Source: JBKPDV01 sp046728075 (GTDB lineage Bacteria > Acidobacteriota > Thermoanaerobaculia > UBA5066 > Gp7-AA6). Taken from it: DNA of 29,229 nucleotides. Made by a program: the position numbers and the translations under genes. The notes below the pieces were generated by a model, which did not search any database, was not told the origin of the DNA, and was given only the letters and a program-made list of their open reading frames with translations. Shown here in pieces: positions 25,158 through 29,229 of this stretch (position 1 is the first letter of the stretch; every line of letters begins with the position of its first letter). The stretch is taken from the NCBI GenBank assembly GCA_046728075.1, contig JBKPDV010000017.1:1-29229 (forward strand), written 5' to 3'.

Positions 25158-26855
25158 ATGGCTACAAGCCAAGCGAGCTGCCCGCGATGCGGCACGGCCG
25201 TTCCCGCGGAGGCGAAGTTCTGTTCGTCCTGCGGCTACGCGACCACCCGCCTGTCAGCCGGCCAGACCTTGGACGGGAAGTACGAGATCCTCGAAAAAAT
25301 CGGCGAGGGAGGGATGGGCGAGGTCTACAAGGCTCGCCACATCCACCTGGACGAAATCCGAATCATCAAGGTCACCAAGCCCGATCCCCTCGGAGAGGGG
25401 CCGGAGCCGCGGCGTTTCCAGGAAGAGGCGCGCATCGCGACACTCGTGCGCCATCCCAACGTCGCGGCCCTCTACGACTTCTCGCGTCTGCCCGACGGCT
25501 CCTACTACATGGTCTGGGAGTTCATCGACGGAATCACGCTGGAGGAGTGGCTGCGCCGGTACGGGGCTCTTCCCGCGCCACGGGCCCTGGATGTCGCGCA
25601 GCAGGTGCTGGCCGGGCTCTCGCAGATTCACGCTCAGGGGATCGTGCACCGCGATCTCTCCCCCGACAACATCATGCTGCGCGAGACGAAGGACAAGAGG
25701 CTGGTCGCTAAGATCATCGATCTCGGCATCGCGAAACGCGTGGCGACAGAGACGCTTCAGAAGATGACCGGCACCGGCATGTTCGTGGGCAAGCTCAAGT
25801 ACTGCTCCCCCGAACAGGCGGGCGCGCTTCCCTCGGGACAGAATGTCGACGGGCGCAGCGATCTCTATTCCTTCGGCGTCGTTCTGTACGAGATGCTCTC
25901 CGGCAAACCGCCCTTCGAATCGCAAACGCCGGAGGGCTACCTCGGAAAGCATCTGCACTCGCCTCCTCCCCCGCTCGACACGACCGGACTTCCCGTCTCG
26001 ATCGGCCCGCGGCTGGCAACGATCGTCCAGCGAGCCCTCGAAAAAAACCGGGACCGACGCTTCCGCGACGCCGACGAGTTCGCCGCGGCACTGGCGCGGC
26101 TGCGGCCCTCCGCAACGGAGCCGATCGACAACGCGCCGACCGCCGTCATCCCCTCCCGGCGCGCGGCGCCCTACGTGTGGGTCGTCGGAGCGTTCGTCGT
26201 CGCCGCGATCGCGGCCGCTCTCTTCATCGTCAACCGCGAGGGGACCGGCGCCCAGAGACTGCCCGCAGCCCCGACGGCCGTTCCCTCGCCGGTCCCGCGA
26301 AATTCGCCGACGGCGGCGCCAGACGATGTCGTCCTCGCACCGCGAATCCTGGAAGACACGCCCCTCGTCCATCCGAGCCCGCTTCCGCAGACGCGCGTCC
26401 CGACGCGTGCGCTCGTGGCGCCGCCGCCCCCAGCGCCCACTTCAGCGCCGAGTCCCGTACCGACGCTGGCGCCGCCGCAAAAAGCCGAGCCGCTGCGCAT
26501 GCCGGGAGGCCAGGTGGTCACGGAAAACATGCTGCGGCGCTGGATCGACGAGTGGACCTCGCGACCGCTCGAGAGGCGCGCTCCCGAAGCGGTGCGCATC
26601 GCATACATGTCAAAGTCCTGGATCCAGGCGCACCCCGACGAGCCCTTCGCCAGGCAGCTGCAGCCCATGCTCACGAAGAGCCTCAAGGACGACGCCGAGA
26701 CAGCCCAGAACAACAATCGCCCGGGCCTCGCCATGGAGTTTCTCGTCGCCTATCTGCAGTTGAATCCCAACGACACCGAGGCTCTCAACCGACTCACGCA
26801 GCTGCGCGAGCGCTTTTCCGGCCCCGGCAAACGCCAGCGCCGTTTCGGTAACTAA
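25158..26855 (+). CDS. Membrane Ser/Thr protein kinase with zinc ribbon
   Basis: 565-residue Hanks-type kinase. Zinc ribbon at residues 8-25 (CPRC and CSSC). Kinase domain about 42-315: glycine loop IGEGGMGEVYKA, ATP lysine Lys71 in RIIKV, HRDLSPDN with catalytic Asp166, DLG in place of DFG (Asp188), and a GTGMFVGKLKYCSPEQ activation segment. One membrane helix follows (about 339-360), then a Pro/Ala-rich linker and a C-terminal helical segment (residues about 440-550) with a TPR-like character. All catalytic residues are present, so it should be active. The kinase faces the cytoplasm and the C-terminus is outside. It converges on the adenylate cyclase gene, with the stop codons overlapping. 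Confidence 0.94.
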   Translation: MATSQASCPRCGTAVPAEAKFCSSCGYATTRLSAGQTLDGKYEILEKIGEGGMGEVYKARHIHLDEIRIIKVTKPDPLGEGPEPRRFQEEARIATLVRHPNVAALYDFSRLPDGSYYMVWEFIDGITLEEWLRRYGALPAPRALDVAQQVLAGLSQIHAQGIVHRDLSPDNIMLRETKDKRLVAKIIDLGIAKRVATETLQKMTGTGMFVGKLKYCSPEQAGALPSGQNVDGRSDLYSFGVVLYEMLSGKPPFESQTPEGYLGKHLHSPPPPLDTTGLPVSIGPRLATIVQRALEKNRDRRFRDADEFAAALARLRPSATEPIDNAPTAVIPSRRAAPYVWVVGAFVVAAIAAALFIVNREGTGAQRLPAAPTAVPSPVPRNSPTAAPDDVVLAPRILEDTPLVHPSPLPQTRVPTRALVAPPPPAPTSAPSPVPTLAPPQKAEPLRMPGGQVVTENMLRRWIDEWTSRPLERRAPEAVRIAYMSKSWIQAHPDEPFARQLQPMLTKSLKDDAETAQNNNRPGLAMEFLVAYLQLNPNDTEALNRLTQLRERFSGPGKRQRRFGN

Positions 26856-28537
26856 CGTCCGCGACTCTTGGCGCGGCTTTCGGCGGCCGGGACGGGCGTC
26901 ACCGCGTCGAGCGTTTCGTCCGGCGAGGCCGCTCCGATGACCTTGTACATCGGGACCTGCGTGGAAAGGCCCTTCAGTGAGAATTGTCCCATCTGCGCGA
27001 CGCGGAAGCGGCCCTTGATCGCTTCGTACGTCGCGGGCCCGATGCAGATCTCACCGGCCGACGCGACGAACTCTTCCATCCGGGCTGCCACGTTGACGGC
27101 GTTGCCCAGGACCGTGTAGTCGACCCGGCGCTCCGATCCGATCTCGCCGACGATCGCCTCTCCCGTATTCAAAGCGATCCGGACTTCGATCGGCGGCTCC
27201 GATCGCGCGGCTCGCTCGCGGTTCCACTCCGCCACCCCTTCCCGGATTTTCAGGGCGGCCGTCACGGCGCGCGCCGCGTGGTCGGGCTGGTCAATCGGCG
27301 CGCCGAAAAAAGCCATCACCGCGTCGCCGATGAATTTGTCGATCGTGCCGTCCTGCGAAAAGATCGCGTCCGACGCGAGCGTGAAAAACTGTGTGAGCAG
27401 CGCCGCGAGGGGCTCGGGAGCCATCTTTTCCGACCACGTCGTGAACCCCACGAGGTCGGCAAACGCGATCGTGACCGTCTTGGTCCGTGCCTTGTCGAAG
27501 GTTCCGGTCGCTTCGACGCCGCCGATGATCTCCTCCACGACCTGCGGGGAGTGGTAGCGCTCGAGTCGGCCTCGGATGCGCTTCTCCTCCTCGACGCGCT
27601 CATGGAGCCGCGCGCGCTCGATCGCGACCGCCGCGAAGTTGGCGAGCGCCGTCAAGAGGTCGAGGTCCTTCTCGGTGAAGGAGCCGACGTGGAGCGGCGA
27701 GTCGACGTGGATCACGCCGATGACCGAATCGCGGTTCCAGAGAGGCGCGCACATCGCGGACCGGATCTGCTGAATGCGGATCGACATTCCGGCTTCGAAC
27801 CGCTCGTCCGTCTGGGCGTCGGAGGTCAGGACCGCGACCTTCTGGCGCACCACCATGTCCACGATCGTGCGGGAGTACGGAGCGGAGCCGTCGCTCGTGG
27901 CGCGCTGCTTGGACTTCAACCGGCTGACCCTCAGCTGGAGGTCCCCTTTTTCCTCGAGGAGGAGGAAGGCGCGATCGACTGGAAGGTACTCGAAGACCAG
28001 ATCCATGACCTTCTGCAGAACGGCTTCGACCGCATCGGCGGAGATCAGGTTCTTCGCGACCTGAACGAGAATCTCGAAGACCTTGTTCTTGTAGGCGACG
28101 TCCAGGGCGGCGCGCTTCTTGGTGTCCGTGGTCTCGGGAGTCATCTGCGCCGATTTCTCCAGTCCAAAGTCGAGGTTGAACTCGGAGATCGGGCGGATGC
28201 AGGTCGAGGTCGAGTCCATCACCCGCTTCCCGGCCGGGGACACGGCGGCTTCCGCTTCTTCTCGGAAGCGCAGCAGGAACGTGCCGATCAAAGCCTGGTC
28301 CCCGTCCACGACCGGCGAGCGAGGAAGGGCACGGTCGTTGACGCGGATCCCGTTGGTGGACTGATTGTCGTAGATCACCCAGGTGCCGTTCTCCTTCTTC
28401 AGGTAGGCGTGGCGCCGGGAAACCGAAAAGTCGTTCAAAACAATGTCGTTTTCGTTGGAACGGCCGATCGAGGCCTCGGCCTTGGTCAGGTTAAAGACCT
28501 GCGGACGGCCATCGGCTTCGAAGAGGACCTGGAGCAT
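26852..28537 (-). CDS. FHA-GAF class III adenylate/guanylate cyclase
   Basis: 561-residue soluble signalling protein. Residues about 20-92 are an FHA domain (ASIGRSNENDIVLNDFSVSR, STNGIRVND) that binds phosphothreonine peptides. About 155-312 is a GAF domain (CAPLWNRDSVIGVIHVDS). About 352-530 is the cyclase domain: metal-binding Asp361 in AFADLVGFT and Asp405 in DKFIGDAVMAFFGAP, the adenine-selecting Lys401, DYTVLGNAVN and the NVAARME helix. Lys and Asp at the purine positions favour ATP over GTP. The FHA domain suggests control by a Ser/Thr kinase, and one is encoded convergently next door. A TATAAT box ends 11 bases before the ATG and there is no Shine-Dalgarno. Confidence 0.94.
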   Translation of the reverse strand: MLQVLFEADGRPQVFNLTKAEASIGRSNENDIVLNDFSVSRRHAYLKKENGTWVIYDNQSTNGIRVNDRALPRSPVVDGDQALIGTFLLRFREEAEAAVSPAGKRVMDSTSTCIRPISEFNLDFGLEKSAQMTPETTDTKKRAALDVAYKNKVFEILVQVAKNLISADAVEAVLQKVMDLVFEYLPVDRAFLLLEEKGDLQLRVSRLKSKQRATSDGSAPYSRTIVDMVVRQKVAVLTSDAQTDERFEAGMSIRIQQIRSAMCAPLWNRDSVIGVIHVDSPLHVGSFTEKDLDLLTALANFAAVAIERARLHERVEEEKRIRGRLERYHSPQVVEEIIGGVEATGTFDKARTKTVTIAFADLVGFTTWSEKMAPEPLAALLTQFFTLASDAIFSQDGTIDKFIGDAVMAFFGAPIDQPDHAARAVTAALKIREGVAEWNRERAARSEPPIEVRIALNTGEAIVGEIGSERRVDYTVLGNAVNVAARMEEFVASAGEICIGPATYEAIKGRFRVAQMGQFSLKGLSTQVPMYKVIGAASPDETLDAVTPVPAAESRAKSRGR

Positions 28538-28548
28538 GAGGCGCTTAA

Positions 28549-28554
28549 ATTATA
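28549..28554 (-). promoter_or_regulatory. Perfect TATAAT -10 element for the cyclase gene
   Basis: TATAAT on the minus strand lies 11 bases before the cyclase ATG at 28537, in the 32-base gap after the TonB-like gene. The predicted leader is only about 4-5 bases, so the transcript would be nearly leaderless. No clear -35 is seen. Confidence 0.45.
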
Positions 28555-28569
28555 GCCGGTGGCGGTTCT

Positions 28570-29229
28570 TCACGGTCCCAGCCGGAAGATCACTCGCACG
28601 GTCTTGTGCGACGGGACGGGGCCGGTCCTCCCGCGGGCGGGACGGTACTTCCACCGCGAAACTGCCGCGACCGCCGCTTCGGAGACTCCCAGAGGGAGGC
28701 CGCGCTGAACCTGAATATCGGTGACAGCGCCCGACTCGTCGATTCGGACATCGAGCACCACGGTGCCTTCCACGCCGGACCGACGCGCCGCCTCGGGATA
28801 TGGCGGGTCCACTTTCGAGATCAGCTCGGCGGGCTCCTCCTCAGCGGAAGCCCGCACCGAGGACTCCACCGCGGCCGGATCAAAGACCTCCTCCGACGTC
28901 TGCGGGGTCACTGCCGGCGACAGGTCACTGACTTTCATGTCCTTCAGAGCCTTACCCGTCTCCGGAACGATCGGGGGGCGCCGAGGATCGGGGGGGACCA
29001 GGTCCACGTCGCTCGAACGCACGAAACCGAGATCTCCGTCGGCTTGCCGAAACGCGTAGTAGTCGTGGTCGACGGCGTGGATCCGGATCGTTTCTCCCTT
29101 GCGCAACCGTCCCGCCCGCGGCCCCAGGGCGAACGGCGCGAGCATAACGTCTGTGTCCTCGGCGATGACTCCGAAGATCGCAGGGAAGCTGAAGAGTTTT
29201 TCTGCGCGCTTGCCTCGAGCGTCCCTGTC
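28570..29229 (-). CDS. SH3-like/TonB C-terminal domain protein, partial at 5' end
   Basis: The reading frame stays open to the window edge, so the N-terminus is missing (219 residues seen). Residues about 15-80 look like a bacterial SH3-type domain (AEDTDVMLAPF, GRLRKGETIRIHAVDHDYY, GDLGFVRSSDVDL). A Pro/Glu/Ser linker follows, then a TonB C-terminal domain (PPYPEAARRSGVEGTVVLDV, RIDESGAVTDIQVQRGLPLG, AVSRWKYRPA). TonB-C domains contact outer-membrane receptors in energised transport, but many such short fusions, with unknown role, occur in this type of genome. It lies upstream of the cyclase on the same strand. Confidence 0.85.
   Translation of the reverse strand, partial: DRDARGKRAEKLFSFPAIFGVIAEDTDVMLAPFALGPRAGRLRKGETIRIHAVDHDYYAFRQADGDLGFVRSSDVDLVPPDPRRPPIVPETGKALKDMKVSDLSPAVTPQTSEEVFDPAAVESSVRASAEEEPAELISKVDPPYPEAARRSGVEGTVVLDVRIDESGAVTDIQVQRGLPLGVSEAAVAAVSRWKYRPARGRTGPVPSHKTVRVIFRLGP

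Overview
The window is a GC-rich, densely packed bacterial chromosome segment. Gene content suggests Acidobacteriota or a neighbouring phylum: receiver proteins with a conserved C-terminal helix, a zinc-ribbon Ser/Thr kinase, an FHA-GAF adenylate cyclase, a matrixin-PKD protease, and an uncharacterised protein with an RRRGTPFLLSPKDFALL-type N-terminus. This placement is an inference from gene style; no rRNA or tRNA gene was seen.

Layout, left to right. (1) A secreted matrixin metalloprotease on the plus strand (132-1763). (2) A minus-strand operon read from 9467 down to 1846: RNA m5U methyltransferase, comEC, miaA, hfq, TPR lipoprotein, pgsA, glutaredoxin-like protein, zinc-ribbon response regulator. 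Almost every junction is an NTGA stop/start overlap. (3) A second minus-strand overlap operon (14451 to 9587): valS, birA, coaX, unknown protein. It is preceded by a receiver-domain protein (15803-14499) whose terminator touches the valS start codon. (4) A leucine/branched-chain acyl-CoA catabolism region (15930-23238): HMG-CoA lyase, a 3-methylcrotonyl-CoA carboxylase alpha chain split into two overlapping genes, a methylglutaconyl-CoA hydratase-like protein, the carboxyltransferase beta chain, and a stand-alone B12-binding methylmalonyl-CoA mutase domain. A zinc-ribbon Ala/Pro-rich protein and a LEA14-type protein sit among them. (5) MOSC protein and ITPase/RdgB-type pyrophosphatase. (6) A signalling pair, Ser/Thr kinase (+) and adenylate cyclase (-), convergent with overlapping stop codons, then a TonB-C/SH3-like protein cut by the window edge.

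The genes connect functionally. BirA from region 3 is the expected enzyme to biotinylate the carrier domain in region 4. The carboxylase, hydratase and lyase make the lower leucine pathway to acetyl-CoA and acetoacetate. The B12 domain belongs to the propionyl-CoA branch.

The most unusual feature is non-coding. Eight gene junctions carry short arrays of 7- or 8-bp tandem repeats. Each array has its own unit sequence, but seven of the eight have two arms in inverted orientation around a short spacer. They abut or enter start and stop codons, and most genes starting next to one lack a Shine-Dalgarno sequence. Two other intergenic elements stand out: a 237-bp element with inverted ends bounded by TA (20872-21108), and an inverted pair of 37-bp hairpin repeats with compensatory base changes (23299-23550).
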